Positions 8,590-16,851 of a stretch of 36,332 bases of DNA are shown piece by piece. The notes below the pieces were generated by a model. That model saw only the letters and a program-made list of their open reading frames with translations, was not told the DNA's origin and made no database searches. This DNA comes from Paracoccaceae bacterium. GTDB taxonomy: Bacteria > Pseudomonadota > Alphaproteobacteria > Rhodobacterales > Rhodobacteraceae. The stretch is from NCBI GenBank assembly GCA_902512685.1, contig CABXKH010000019.1, positions 1-36,332 of the forward strand. The letters are read 5' to 3'. Made by a program: the position numbers and the translations under genes. Positions within the stretch are counted from its first letter, which is position 1. Each line of letters starts with the position of its first letter.

Positions 8590-9746
8590 CAATTATGTCC
8601 AGTTTGTTTTTTCTGCGGCAGCCTATCCTGAACAAGCTGCGCCCAGAATTTTGCCCCAAGTGATAGCAGAGCATCATTAAAATCATAATCATTCGCATGA
8701 AGAGGTCGGCCAAAACGACCGCTTTCCCCATTTCCCATAAGTAAAAAGCAGCCGGGTACTGCGGCGTTAAAATGGGCAAAGTCTTCTGAAAAACTCATCG
8801 GCTCTCGATCACCAATGGTTTCAAGGCCCAAGGACTGTGCAACCCCGGTTGCAGCCATAGTCGGTGCATCAGAGTTTATTGTTTCAATAAATTCTGTTTT
8901 AAAACTAAAATCTGAGGAAACTCCATGCGCCGCTGAAATACCCTCAATAATCTGTTGCATAAACTCTTCAACCTTTCGGCGATCCTCACGGGATCGAGCA
9001 CGAACATCTCCTTTTAGTTGTGCAGTTCCGGGCAAAACGTTGCGCTGACCATCAGTTAAGAATTCCGTTACAGAAACAACAGCCCCAGCACCGGGGGCAA
9101 GTTTGCGTGAAACAATAGTTTGAAGTGCCTGCACCATCTCTGCACCAACGGTGATAGCATCACGCCCTGTTTGGGGCATAGAGGCGTGTCCGCCTTGTCC
9201 TTTAATTGAAATTTCAAACAAGCTTTCACTTGAGCAGATTAAACCTTTTCGTGTTGAAACTTGACCCAGTGGCGCCCCTGGCAAATTATGAATCGCATAT
9301 ATTTCTTCGACAGGGAATTTTTCTAAAACGCCCTCATCAATCATGGCCCGGGCCCCTAGTCCATGCTCTTCGTTTGGCTGGAAAATAAAAACCACCGTGC
9401 CGTCGAAATTGGGATCATCTGCCAATGCTTGCGCCGCGCCCAATAGCATCGCCATATGCCCATCGTGGCCACAGGCATGCATCACGCCTGCATTTTGCGA
9501 CGGATAGTCGTGGTCACTGGCTTCTTGTATCGGCAGCGCATCCATATCCGCGCGCAGAGCGATCGCACGATTGCCTCTACCTGATTTCAAAATTCCAACA
9601 ACGCCCACACCTTCGTGAACTTCTAAACCCATATCTTTCAAAATGTTGGCTATTCGCGCCTTAGTTCGTTTTTCCTTAAAACCAAGCTCTGGAAACTGAT
9701 GAAATTCCTGACGGAGCGCGATCAAGTTGTGGGGTTCAGATACCAT
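8589..9746 (-). CDS. M20D family amidohydrolase (N-acyl amino acid / hippurate hydrolase-like)
   Basis: This is a zinc-type amidase of the M20 family that removes acyl groups from amino acids or similar amides. Metal-binding motifs are present: ALRADMDALPI, MHACGHDGHMA, PNEEHGLGA, IHNLPG and a late PMSFSEDFA. A dimerisation (lid) domain sits in the middle, starting GQGGHASMP. The start at 9746 is preferred because GAGGTAACG precedes it; the in-frame ATG at 9773 has no ribosome site. It is coupled by a stop/start overlap to the M24 gene, suggesting that the pair act in sequence, for instance ring opening followed by deacylation, as EutD and EutE do for ectoine. EutE itself belongs to a different family. 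Confidence 0.87.
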   Translation of the reverse strand: MVSEPHNLIALRQEFHQFPELGFKEKRTKARIANILKDMGLEVHEGVGVVGILKSGRGNRAIALRADMDALPIQEASDHDYPSQNAGVMHACGHDGHMAMLLGAAQALADDPNFDGTVVFIFQPNEEHGLGARAMIDEGVLEKFPVEEIYAIHNLPGAPLGQVSTRKGLICSSESLFEISIKGQGGHASMPQTGRDAITVGAEMVQALQTIVSRKLAPGAGAVVSVTEFLTDGQRNVLPGTAQLKGDVRARSREDRRKVEEFMQQIIEGISAAHGVSSDFSFKTEFIETINSDAPTMAATGVAQSLGLETIGDREPMSFSEDFAHFNAAVPGCFLLMGNGESGRFGRPLHANDYDFNDALLSLGAKFWAQLVQDRLPQKKQTGHN

Positions 9747-9877
9747 CGTTACCTCATGATTATATTTGTCCATATTAATGATTCTTGACGATTTCGATTG
9801 TCAAAAAACGGCATTTCAATCTCTATCCTTAGCCCTTGAGACGCGTAATTTTTTCGTTTAAGCAGGATCAGTTCGTT

Positions 9878-10852
9878 TTAACCTTTTTTGGTTTGACGAT
9901 GCTTCATACGCTCATGTGCTTCAGCGGTACCATCGTGAAAAGAGCCAAACCACTTGTCCCAGGGCATTTGCAGATTGCCGTAGTTTACTTCAAAGTACCG
10001 ATGGTGAAGCTGATGGTGAAATGTTCCCAGCGCAAGAGTTTTCGAATCCTTTACGAGCAGATTTTCGAAACCTGTATGGGACGTGGCCGCCGTGAGCGAC
10101 TGATGCTGCATGTGAAAAAGGATATGCAATGGATGAGCCGGCACCAAAAAGTGAATTAATATTGAGCTAAAAAATAATAGATGCTCCAACGGGTGCATCG
10201 ACAACCCAGACCAAGGCCCGACATTTATATTTCTATGGTGAAGAGCGTGCGCAAGCTTATAGACCGGTGGCCAATGCAATAATCTGTGGATCCAATAGAA
10301 ATGAAAAGAAATCCAAATCGGAGTCAAAAGAAATAAAAAGATAAACCAAACGGGGCTATCCACCCACAAAAGAACTGGGGCCCACCCATTGGCCATAGCC
10401 CAGAACATCAGCGCCTCATAAGATGTCCAGAAAAACACCCCACTTCCCAAAGACCAAAACATATTGTCACGAACTTGGCCGCCCAATGTAAACTGCCTGC
10501 CAGATTTCGATAGGGGCCTGGGATCATATTTCAGCTTTTGGCCTTGCTGCGTGAAGGTATAAAAATACAGGTGTAATCCGCCTGCAACCGCACTCAGAAG
10601 TAAAATGTTTCGAACATGTAATTTTGCCACCCACTCAATTGAAAAGGTTTGAGCTTGCTCAAGGGGGGGGTGAAACCAAAAAAATGAAATGCATGCGACA
10701 ACAATAAGGATCAGGTTCTCGGTAATTATAAACCAAGATTTCCAAATCCATTTAAGAACTTCCAACGGCTTTAAGGGCCAGTTGAACAAGGGGGAAACCT
10801 TAATTGGAACATTTGGTATATGGTTCCACCCTTTGATTTTGGCCTTGGGCAT
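9878..10852 (-). CDS. Sterol desaturase / fatty acid hydroxylase superfamily membrane protein
   Basis: This is an integral-membrane di-iron hydroxylase candidate of 324 residues with about four to five hydrophobic segments. The histidine clusters that bind the diiron centre are visible in the second half: HRLLH, HALHHRN, the MHPLEH and HMQHQS region, and HHQLHHRYFEVNYG near the C-terminus. Members act on fatty acids, sterols, carotenoids or ornithine lipids; the substrate cannot be inferred. It is on the same strand as the M20/M24 pair but 131 bases upstream, so co-transcription is possible but not shown. Confidence 0.85.
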   Translation of the reverse strand: MPKAKIKGWNHIPNVPIKVSPLFNWPLKPLEVLKWIWKSWFIITENLILIVVACISFFWFHPPLEQAQTFSIEWVAKLHVRNILLLSAVAGGLHLYFYTFTQQGQKLKYDPRPLSKSGRQFTLGGQVRDNMFWSLGSGVFFWTSYEALMFWAMANGWAPVLLWVDSPVWFIFLFLLTPIWISFHFYWIHRLLHWPPVYKLAHALHHRNINVGPWSGLSMHPLEHLLFFSSILIHFLVPAHPLHILFHMQHQSLTAATSHTGFENLLVKDSKTLALGTFHHQLHHRYFEVNYGNLQMPWDKWFGSFHDGTAEAHERMKHRQTKKG

Positions 10853-11050
10853 AGGGGCACTTTCATAAATCTACTTCCGAGCAGATTACTTATTTCCAGC
10901 AGATATGTACATTAAAATTAGCCCCTTTGAAGGGGGGCAAACTCTTGACGTCTTCCTAACGGACCGGACACACATACCCTATTTTGTTGAGAGTGTGCGG
11001 GTAAACCTTTTCGTCTTTGTACCGTTATTCATCTTAAGGAGGCGCTAGAT

Positions 11051-11221
11051 ATGACGGACAGTGAAGTTATTCAGGTTATTTGGGGAAACCCAGAACTTCA
11101 ATCTCAGTTTGAAATTGACCCTTATGGTCTTTCTCAAAGACAGCTCATAATTTTGCAATTACATGAAAAATTCAAGTTCATCTCTGCAAGACCTGATATT
11201 AAGCGACCACAGGGCGTTTGA
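11051..11221 (+). CDS. Small hypothetical protein (56 aa)
   Basis: A 56-residue reading frame with ATG at 11051 is preceded by a strong ribosome site (AAGGAGG, about 8 bases upstream). It begins MTDSEVIQVIWGNPELQSQF and ends KRPQGV before TGA. It is charged and soluble-looking, with no membrane segment, cysteines or recognised motif. It stands alone, between the divergent hydroxylase gene and the convergent regulator. The strong site and sensible composition make it a probable real gene; function unknown. Confidence 0.6.
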   Translation: MTDSEVIQVIWGNPELQSQFEIDPYGLSQRQLIILQLHEKFKFISARPDIKRPQGV

Positions 11222-11303
11222 TTGCAATTGGAATTACTTTCGTTCTCCAGATACAAAAGTTTTGTTGAATAGTTTGCTATTCTACACTGCGCGTTGCACA
11301 AAT

Positions 11304-12026
11304 TTATTTCAATGAAACCGAATAATGAATTTGGGATGTAAGATAAAAGCTAAAGCGAAGTTCAACAACCCTCCCAACAATGTCAAAGGCCCGTCTTTCA
11401 ACTTCTAATACAGGTGCGCCCTCATCCACAGCCAACATATTTGCGACAGATGATGTTGCCTCTAATGCTCTTAATTGCTCATCAGCACGAACAATTGTGA
11501 CCCCATAACTGCGCTGATAAAGGGGGTACAAAGCATTTGGCAACGATCCGCGATCTTTTAAACCTGGAAATAGGTCAGCATTGAGAACAGATGTTTCATA
11601 ACAAACAGGCGTTTCCTTGATACACCTAACACGCGCAATTTCAAAAACTGCACCCCGCGACTGCAATCCCAATACTTGCGCCTCTTTGGCATTTGCAGCG
11701 CGCCTTCGCACAGATTCGGAGAGCGGTTGGGGGATTGCCTGAGAGCCATCATCGTGACGCAACCGGAAGAAGTGAAACAAAGATGTTTCCGGAGTTGTCG
11801 TGGCAACAAATGTACCTTTACCCTGATGCCTTTCAACCAAACCGGATTGTTCAAGCTTACTTATAGCTTTTCGCGCCGTTCCTTGGCTCACGCTATATTG
11901 TGCAGCAAGATCGAATTCGCTCGGCAACATTGCACCCGGCGCTAAATCGCCTGACACAATACACGCCATAACAGCGTCATGTACCCGCTGGTAAAGTGGT
12001 AAAGCTGGTTCGGATAAGCTACTCAT
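11304..12026 (-). CDS. GntR family transcriptional regulator, HutC subfamily (UTRA domain)
   Basis: A 240-residue regulator with an N-terminal winged helix (about residues 8-75: SEFDLAAQYSVSQGTARKAI, then LVERHQGKGTFVA) and a C-terminal UTRA ligand-binding domain (about 95-235, including EVERRAFDIVGRVVELRFSF). An AGAGGA site precedes the ATG. It is divergent from the SuyAB-like genes with about 135 bases between the starts, the usual arrangement for a local repressor whose effector is the pathway substrate or product. Effector unknown; sulfolactate is a reasonable guess if the neighbour assignment holds. Confidence 0.9.
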   Translation of the reverse strand: MSSLSEPALPLYQRVHDAVMACIVSGDLAPGAMLPSEFDLAAQYSVSQGTARKAISKLEQSGLVERHQGKGTFVATTTPETSLFHFFRLRHDDGSQAIPQPLSESVRRRAANAKEAQVLGLQSRGAVFEIARVRCIKETPVCYETSVLNADLFPGLKDRGSLPNALYPLYQRSYGVTIVRADEQLRALEATSSVANMLAVDEGAPVLEVERRAFDIVGRVVELRFSFYLTSQIHYSVSLK

Positions 12027-12057
12027 TCGTCCTCTTTTAGTGAATATGATACATAAT

Positions 12058-12102
12058 CTTGAACAAGCTTCAAGAATTCAATTCATTGGGTCTTGTATAA
12101 GA
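12058..12102. promoter_or_regulatory. Candidate GntR/HutC operator region
   Basis: Between the regulator and the suyA-like start lie two inverted motifs: CTTGAA-CAAGC-TTCAAG (12058-12074) and TCTTGTATAAGA (12091-12102). The second resembles the CTTGTAT-type half sites of HutC-subfamily regulators. Position and symmetry suggest operators. No convincing promoter pair was identified. Confidence 0.4.
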
Positions 12103-12161
12103 ATAGATCAGTGTGATATCAATAGATGTTAAACAAACAAAATACGTCAAGGAGTGATATT

Positions 12162-12449
12162 TTGGCAATTCCTCAACTGTTGGTTCATGACCACAAAGAC
12201 AATGTAGGTGTCGTAGTCGTTGAAGGTCTGACGGCTGGAACAGAAATGTTATGCGTGGTTACGCATGATAATTCTGATTTTAAGCTGACCGCAAATGCAG
12301 ACATTCCAATTGGGCACAAAGTTGCACTTAAGCCTTTGAAAGAAGGCGACACTGTTTTCAAATACGGCGAAGATATCGGAAAAATGATCGGATCTGCTGA
12401 TGTAGGCGATCATTTACATACCCATAACTGCAAAACAAAACGGTGGTAG
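12162..12449 (+). CDS. suyA: UxaA-family small (SAF domain) subunit, probable (R)-sulfolactate sulfo-lyase subunit alpha
   Basis: A 95-residue SAF-domain protein, the small half of the split altronate dehydratase/UxaA family. The TTG at 12162 is chosen because AAGGAG lies 8 bases before it; the upstream in-frame ATG at 12126 has no site. It shows [23 protein letters not shown] and a C-terminal [10 protein letters not shown]. From memory of the family, the last is like SuyA. SuyAB splits (R)-3-sulfolactate into pyruvate and sulfite in the cytoplasm. The large subunit follows at once. The alternative is a sugar-acid dehydratase subunit, which the aldolase downstream might favour; the hpsN cluster elsewhere in the window favours SuyA. 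Confidence 0.68.
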   Translation: MAIPQLLVHDHKDNVGVVVVEGLTAGTEMLCVVTHDNSDFKLTANADIPIGHKVALKPLKEGDTVFKYGEDIGKMIGSADVGDHLHTHNCKTKRW

Positions 12450-12454
12450 CTCCA

Positions 12455-13636
12455 ATGGCACTAGACTTTTCTAATCAATCAATCAACGCATGGCGCCGTG
12501 AAAATGGCCGAGTCGGGGTCCGGAATCACGTTGTGATTCTTCCAGTTGATGACATTTCCAATGCAGCCTGCGAAGCTGTAGCAAACAATGTCAAAGGCAC
12601 GATGGCCCTTCCGCATGCTTATGGACGTTTACAATTTGGTGAAGATCTTGATCTTCATTTTCGCACTATGATCGGAACCGGCGCAAACCCGAATGTTGCG
12701 GCCGTGATTGTCATTGGTATTGAACCCGAATGGACCAAACTTATCGTCGATGGCATTGCAAAAACCGGCAAACCCGTCGAAGGATTTTCGATCGAACAAA
12801 AAGGTGATTTCGAAACCATCCGCCAAGCTAGTTGGAAAGCCAAGGAATTCGTTCATTGGGCATCTGAGCTACAAAAAGAAAATTGTGGTCTGTCCGAACT
12901 TTGGGTGTCTACAAAATGCGGCGAAAGCGATACAACAACCGGGCTTTCATCCTGCCCCACTGTTGGAAATATGTACGACAAACTTCTTCCACACGGGCTT
13001 TATGGCTGCTTTGGGGAGACATCCGAAATTACGGGCGCTGAGCATATTTGCGAAAAGCGTGCTGCCAATCCAGAAGCCGCTGCTAAGTTCAAGAAAATCT
13101 GGCAGGCCTATCAGGACGATGTTATTTTTGCGCATCAAACCGATGATTTGTCTGACAGTCAGCCAACCAAGGGAAATATACTTGGTGGGTTAACAACCAT
13201 CGAAGAAAAAGCCATGGGGAATCTTGAGAAAATTGGCCGAACATCGACTTACATCGATGCGATGGGGCCGGCTGAAACACCTGAAAAAGGCCCCGGGTTG
13301 TACTTTATGGATAGCTCATCAGCTGCGGCAGAGTGCGTTACTCTTATGGCTGCAGGAGGCTATGTGATTCATACTTTCCCAACAGGTCAGGGCAATGTGG
13401 TGGGCAATCCGATCGTTCCAGTGATCAAGATATCGGGCAACCCGCGCACCCTGCGTACGATGGCAGAACATATTGATGTTGATGTCACAGGCGTTTTGAC
13501 CCGGGAAATGACTATTGACCAAGCAGGTGATAGCTTGATCGAGATGATCAAACGAACTGCAAATGGACGGTATACAGCGGCTGAAGCACTTGGGCATCGT
13601 GAGTTTTCGATGACAAAGCTCTATCGTTCCGCCTAA
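12455..13636 (+). CDS. suyB: UxaA-family large subunit, probable (R)-sulfolactate sulfo-lyase subunit beta
   Basis: This is the catalytic large subunit of the split UxaA family (393 residues, the size expected for SuyB). It begins near [18 protein letters not shown], and contains [19 protein letters not shown] with the iron-binding type cysteine region, [16 protein letters not shown], and the C-terminal AEALGHREF. The ATG at 12455 is preferred; a GTG at 12443 would overlap the small subunit's stop. SuyAB is iron-dependent and releases sulfite and pyruvate. Without a sequence comparison, altronate/galactarate-type dehydratase activity cannot be excluded. No sulfite dehydrogenase or exporter gene lies next to it. 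Confidence 0.68.
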   Translation: MALDFSNQSINAWRRENGRVGVRNHVVILPVDDISNAACEAVANNVKGTMALPHAYGRLQFGEDLDLHFRTMIGTGANPNVAAVIVIGIEPEWTKLIVDGIAKTGKPVEGFSIEQKGDFETIRQASWKAKEFVHWASELQKENCGLSELWVSTKCGESDTTTGLSSCPTVGNMYDKLLPHGLYGCFGETSEITGAEHICEKRAANPEAAAKFKKIWQAYQDDVIFAHQTDDLSDSQPTKGNILGGLTTIEEKAMGNLEKIGRTSTYIDAMGPAETPEKGPGLYFMDSSSAAAECVTLMAAGGYVIHTFPTGQGNVVGNPIVPVIKISGNPRTLRTMAEHIDVDVTGVLTREMTIDQAGDSLIEMIKRTANGRYTAAEALGHREFSMTKLYRSA

Positions 13637-13950
13637 AAGAACTCTTGCGTTAAAGTAGGTTTCAAAATATTTGCCCAGCGCTTTAAAATTATAGCGCTGG
13701 GCGCTGCTAAGTTCCCCCAAAGTTTGTATGAAACATTTATGGCAAGGGTTTCCAGGGCAAATGGCATTTGAATTGGCCCAGCAGATGAGCTGTACCCACC
13801 CTTGTGCGCAGCGGTTGAACCCGACAAAGTAACTCCACTAGATGTCCTAATAATCAATAATCCTACGCAGGCAGCGAATTCTTTTAATATTCTGGACATT
13901 TACACGCTACAGGGCAATGTTTCACATGTAGCCACCTGATAGGAATTGAC
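13637..13950. other. 314-base gap with a 10-bp hairpin between suyB-like gene and aldolase
   Basis: GCCCAGCGCT (13673-13682) and AGCGCTGGGC (13693-13702) form a perfect 10-bp stem with a 10-base AT loop, 36 bases after the suyB-like stop. There is no T run, so it is at best a rho-independent-like or mRNA-end hairpin. A minus-strand frame of 88 codons covers 13633-13899, but it has no ribosome site and no recognisable motif. I see no convincing gene here. Confidence 0.5.
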
Positions 13951-14721
13951 ATGGACCTGCCAAAAAACCGTTTTAAAGCCGCGTTAAAGGATGGCCGCCA
14001 TCAATTGGGCATTTGGAGCGGTTTAGGCGGACATATTGCCCCCGAGATATTAGCCACTTGCGGATTTGATTGGGTTTTAATTGATGCTGAGCATGGTCCG
14101 ATGGAGCCAATCGACGTCTTACCAGCGCTGCAGGCCATTTCAGGGTATCCTGATGTTACAGCTATTGTCAGACCTGCTGATCATAGTGCAAGCGTTATAA
14201 AACGTCTGCTTGATATGGGCGCGTAGTCACTTTTAATTCCTTTTGTACAAACTCGCCAAGAAGCAGAAGAAGCCGTTAAGGCCATAAGGTATGCTCCGAA
14301 TGGCATTCGTGGAATGTCTGGGGTCACCCGTGCAAACCGTTTCGGACAAGTTCAGGATTACGCAACTCATGCCAATGAAGAAATTTGTTTGCTTGTCCAG
14401 GCTGAAACGGCTCTGGCCTTTGAAAACCTTGAAGATATTGCCTCTGTCGATGGGGTGGATGGGGTTTTTATTGGACCGGCCGATCTGGCAGCAAGCATGG
14501 GGCTTGTAGGTCAACCTGACCACCCTGACGTTATAAAAGCCTGCGAAGATGCTATTGCACGATTGGATGCAATAGAATGCCCTACTGGTATCCTCACATT
14601 GAACGAAAAATTCTCTAAGCGCTGCATAGAACTTGGAACGCTTTTCACTGCCGTTGGGGTTGATTTATGCATGGTTGTTGATGGCGCTAAAGCACTTAGG
14701 CAACGTTTCCATTTTATTTGA
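13951..14721 (+). pseudogene. HpcH/HpaI (2-keto-3-deoxy acid) aldolase with in-frame amber codon
   Basis: The two adjacent frames (13951-14226 and onwards to 14721) are in the same phase and together make a full-length aldolase of about 256 codons. A class II HpcH/HpaI aldolase cleaves 4-hydroxy-2-oxo or 2-keto-3-deoxy acids to pyruvate plus an aldehyde. Family motifs lie on both sides of the stop: WVLIDAEHGPMEP, IVRPADH, then QAETALAFENLEDIA (metal Glu) and GPADLAASMG (metal Asp). The break is TAG at 14224-14226, reading LLDMGA-stop-SLLIPFVQT where the family normally has glutamine (GAQ). A single C-to-T change in CAG explains it. The start has an AGGA site. Nothing else is damaged, so this is either a very young pseudogene, a sequence error, or read through. 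Confidence 0.85.
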
Positions 14722-14834
14722 TTTTGATATTTTTAGTATAAATGCAAACAGCGAATATTTATGATATCAAAGCAATGTTTATAACTCTTTTCAGATAACA
14801 TCTGTATGGCAGAGTAATTAAAAGGACAGGTTGC

Positions 14835-15257
14835 GTGGAGTTAAAAAAGAGTTTTCTTGCTGGTGAAGAAATTTACAAGGCCGGCCAAAATTCGAATGGT
14901 GCCTTCATAATTCAGTCTGGGACTGTCAGCCTTTATACAAGTATGGACTTTCATTTGGTCACTCTTGGCGAAGGCGAGTTATTTGGTGAATTGGGGCAAA
15001 TTGTTGATGAACAACGAAGTGTGACAGCAATTGCAAGAACGGACTGTCTGCTTCGGCATATTCCGCAAAACATATTGGATGAGAAGTTTAATAATACCGA
15101 CCCTGCCATCGTTGGTATGTTTAGAGCATTGGCGATAAGGCTTAGAAAAGCAAACGATCAAAAGGTTCAAATGTGGACTGAAATTGAGAGATTGAGAGAG
15201 AGTAGAAAACTTCTAGAGTTGGAGATAGAAAAATTGAAACGAGCTCTAAAAAGTTAA
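14835..15257 (+). CDS. Cyclic nucleotide-binding domain protein with C-terminal coiled coil
   Basis: A 140-residue protein starting at GTG 14835 with AGGACAGG before it. Residues 1-95 form a cNMP-binding beta-roll: FLAGEEIYKAGQ, AFIIQSGTVSLYT, the phosphate-cassette-like GEGELFGELGQIVDEQRSVTAIA. Residues 100-140 are charged and heptad-like (IERLRESRKLLELEIEKLKRAL), probably a coiled coil. There is no helix-turn-helix, so it is not a CRP-type DNA-binding regulator as it stands. It may act through a partner. It precedes the tRNA gene. Confidence 0.8.
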   Translation: MELKKSFLAGEEIYKAGQNSNGAFIIQSGTVSLYTSMDFHLVTLGEGELFGELGQIVDEQRSVTAIARTDCLLRHIPQNILDEKFNNTDPAIVGMFRALAIRLRKANDQKVQMWTEIERLRESRKLLELEIEKLKRALKS

Positions 15258-15377
15258 TTCTAAATATTCTTATATTTATCCAACATATTCAATTGACTAT
15301 TTGAGGTACATACCGCTTGGATCATTTATAAACTTGCATTTATTGCGTGTTTAATGGCCTGCTCCAGAGGCTAGACT

Positions 15378-15410
15378 GGGAATAGACTATTCCCATTTCT
15401 GGGATTTTTT
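15378..15410 (+). terminator. Overlapping palindrome and terminator-like hairpin upstream of tRNA-Thr
   Basis: GGGAATAG-A-CTATTCCC (15378-15394) is a perfect 8-bp-arm palindrome. Its right end is shared with TCCCA-TTTC-TGGGA (15391-15404), which is followed by TTTTTT. The second is a weak terminator-like hairpin, possibly ending the upstream transcript 17 bases before the tRNA. The two structures cannot form together. Confidence 0.45.
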
Positions 15411-15426
15411 CTATACTAACCACGAT

Positions 15427-15502
15427 GCCGGTATAGCTCAGGTGGTAGAGCACCTGTTTCGTAAATAGGTTGTCGGCGGTTCGAACCCGTCTACCGGCAC
15501 CA
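15427..15502 (+). tRNA. tRNA-Thr (anticodon CGT)
   Basis: A 76-base cloverleaf is drawn by hand: acceptor GCCGGTA/TACCGGC, D arm GCTC/GAGC, anticodon stem CCTGT/ATAGG with loop TTCGTAA, so anticodon CGT (reads ACG, threonine). The T arm is GGCGG/CCGTC with loop TTCGAAC, the discriminator is A, and CCA is encoded. All stems pair, with one G-T pair in the anticodon stem and one in the T stem. No integrase gene or repeated 3' end was seen nearby, so it is not an obvious attachment site here. Confidence 0.96.
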
Positions 15503-15706
15503 CTTTCAGGAATAAACCTGCCGATAATACTGAAAAATTTATCTTGGCATCCTGTGTCGTGGTAGGTTTGTGACTATGTTTGCCGCTACTTATCTGTTCA
15601 AAAATGCGGTTATTTATTCCGAGGTGCTAGCAACAAGTCAAATGGGATCTAAAATCGAAAAGCCACTATTTTGATTTAAGAAATTTATGCTGACGTCTCA
15701 CTTATA

Positions 15707-16018
15707 TCAGGCAATATACTGAATTGAATTAAAGCCTTCAAAGTTTGGCGCACCTTCATACAATTTCACCCTCTGCCCAGCGCTTTTATGAGCGGTTTGA
15801 AATGCTTCGCTTTTGGTCCAGTTGATAAAAGCTTTTTCCGAAGCCCAAACGGTATGAGAGGCATAGAGTATCACCCCATCTTTCTGTGGTCCTTTAAGCA
15901 TGCGAAATTCAATAAAGCCATCCAAACCTTTAAGATGGCTGTCTCTGGCAAGCCATAAGTCTTCGAAGGCTTTTGTATTTTCATTCTTTACTCGAAAACG
16001 GTTCATAGCAATGTACAT
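15707..16018 (-). CDS. IsdG-type haem-degrading monooxygenase (ABM superfamily)
   Basis: A 103-residue ferredoxin-fold protein that probably opens haem to release iron in the cytoplasm. The start at 16018 (MYIAMNRFRV) is chosen because AAGGGAAAA precedes it and because a longer frame to 16090 would add an unrelated leader. With this start the IsdG catalytic triad is found at N6, W67 and H77, essentially the spacing known for IsdG/IsdI (N6-7, W66-67, H76-77). Other ABM family proteins lack this triad. The gene stands alone, with no haem transporter nearby; iron-dependent control is likely but no site was identified. Confidence 0.82.
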   Translation of the reverse strand: MYIAMNRFRVKNENTKAFEDLWLARDSHLKGLDGFIEFRMLKGPQKDGVILYASHTVWASEKAFINWTKSEAFQTAHKSAGQRVKLYEGAPNFEGFNSIQYIA

Positions 16019-16165
16019 TGTATTTTCCCTTAATTTATAGCCACTGGGTAAGTATAAGCATCTGGTGCTTCGCTGCGATTTTATTGGCAAGTCGTTAACG
16101 CCTTTTATCTGCCCCCGTGCCCCTATATCCGTCTTTATTTTGTATTAAAGCTTAGTTTTCCCAAA

Positions 16166-16663
16166 TCAAAGCGGCGCGTAAGCAGGGGATTGGACATCTC
16201 CTGTGATTATTGCGAGCCGTTCAAGCGCTGACAGAAAGTCTCTCACGTTGGGCCCTTCACAGACCATTACAGCATAAGATAAAATCGAAGATTTCCGCTG
16301 AAGCCGAATACTTTGAAGTGTCATTAAGAAATATTTTTCCTCATTTGTCATTGTAAGGCGCGCCTTGGGATGACTTGTTGCGAAGTAAGAAAAACTACGA
16401 ACCCGGCCAAGACACATCATATCTATCGCTATTGAAATCGCATGCGCAATACTTGCGCCGAAAGGAACCGGGAAAATATGCTCTGCCTGCAAAAAACCTG
16501 ATTTCCAAGCCTGAGACTTAGGCTGGTCCAAAGATTCAAAAAAATGCCGCGCAATGCGCAGAACTGAAATTTCAAAATTATCGAAGCGCATATCTTCGAT
16601 AAAGACTATATCATCAGGGACACAGGGTCGCCCAGCTTGATGGTTTTGTGGATTACCAGCCAT
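16166..16663 (-). CDS. Conserved-looking hypothetical protein (165 aa)
   Basis: A 165-residue soluble protein with a good ribosome site (GAGGA, 7 bases before ATG). It has a hydrophobic middle helix (FGASIAHAISIAIDMM) and no recognised motif, signal peptide or cysteine pattern. It is upstream of the haem monooxygenase on the same strand with 147 bases between, and divergent from the ABC ATPase. I do not recognise its family and give no function. Confidence 0.7.
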   Translation of the reverse strand: MAGNPQNHQAGRPCVPDDIVFIEDMRFDNFEISVLRIARHFFESLDQPKSQAWKSGFLQAEHIFPVPFGASIAHAISIAIDMMCLGRVRSFSYFATSHPKARLTMTNEEKYFLMTLQSIRLQRKSSILSYAVMVCEGPNVRDFLSALERLAIITGDVQSPAYAPL

Positions 16664-16851
16664 TCAAATTCCTCGAGTAAATATGGAGTTTTAAGGCCTG
16701 GCCAGTTTCCGCTGGGCACCATCATTTTTTCGCTCTTGAGCATAATTGTCAAGTTCTATGCTTGGGCTTGCAAAGTTATACGATACCTGATTGTTTGAAC
16801 CTGCAAGGTATAACCCCAGCATTAGTTTCTGAAAAAAGAAAAGGAAATACC

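Noticed and set aside
10922-10935. CCCCTT/AAGGGG inverted repeat as terminator
   Set aside because: The loop is only two bases and no T run follows.
13633-13899. 88-codon minus-strand frame in the gap before the aldolase
   Set aside because: No ribosome site, no motif, overlaps the suyB-like stop; probably chance.
15427-15502. tRNA-Thr as an integration site
   Set aside because: No integrase, no repeat of the tRNA 3' end was seen, and flanking genes do not look mobile.
15576-15674. 32-codon frame after the tRNA
   Set aside because: Too short, no ribosome site.
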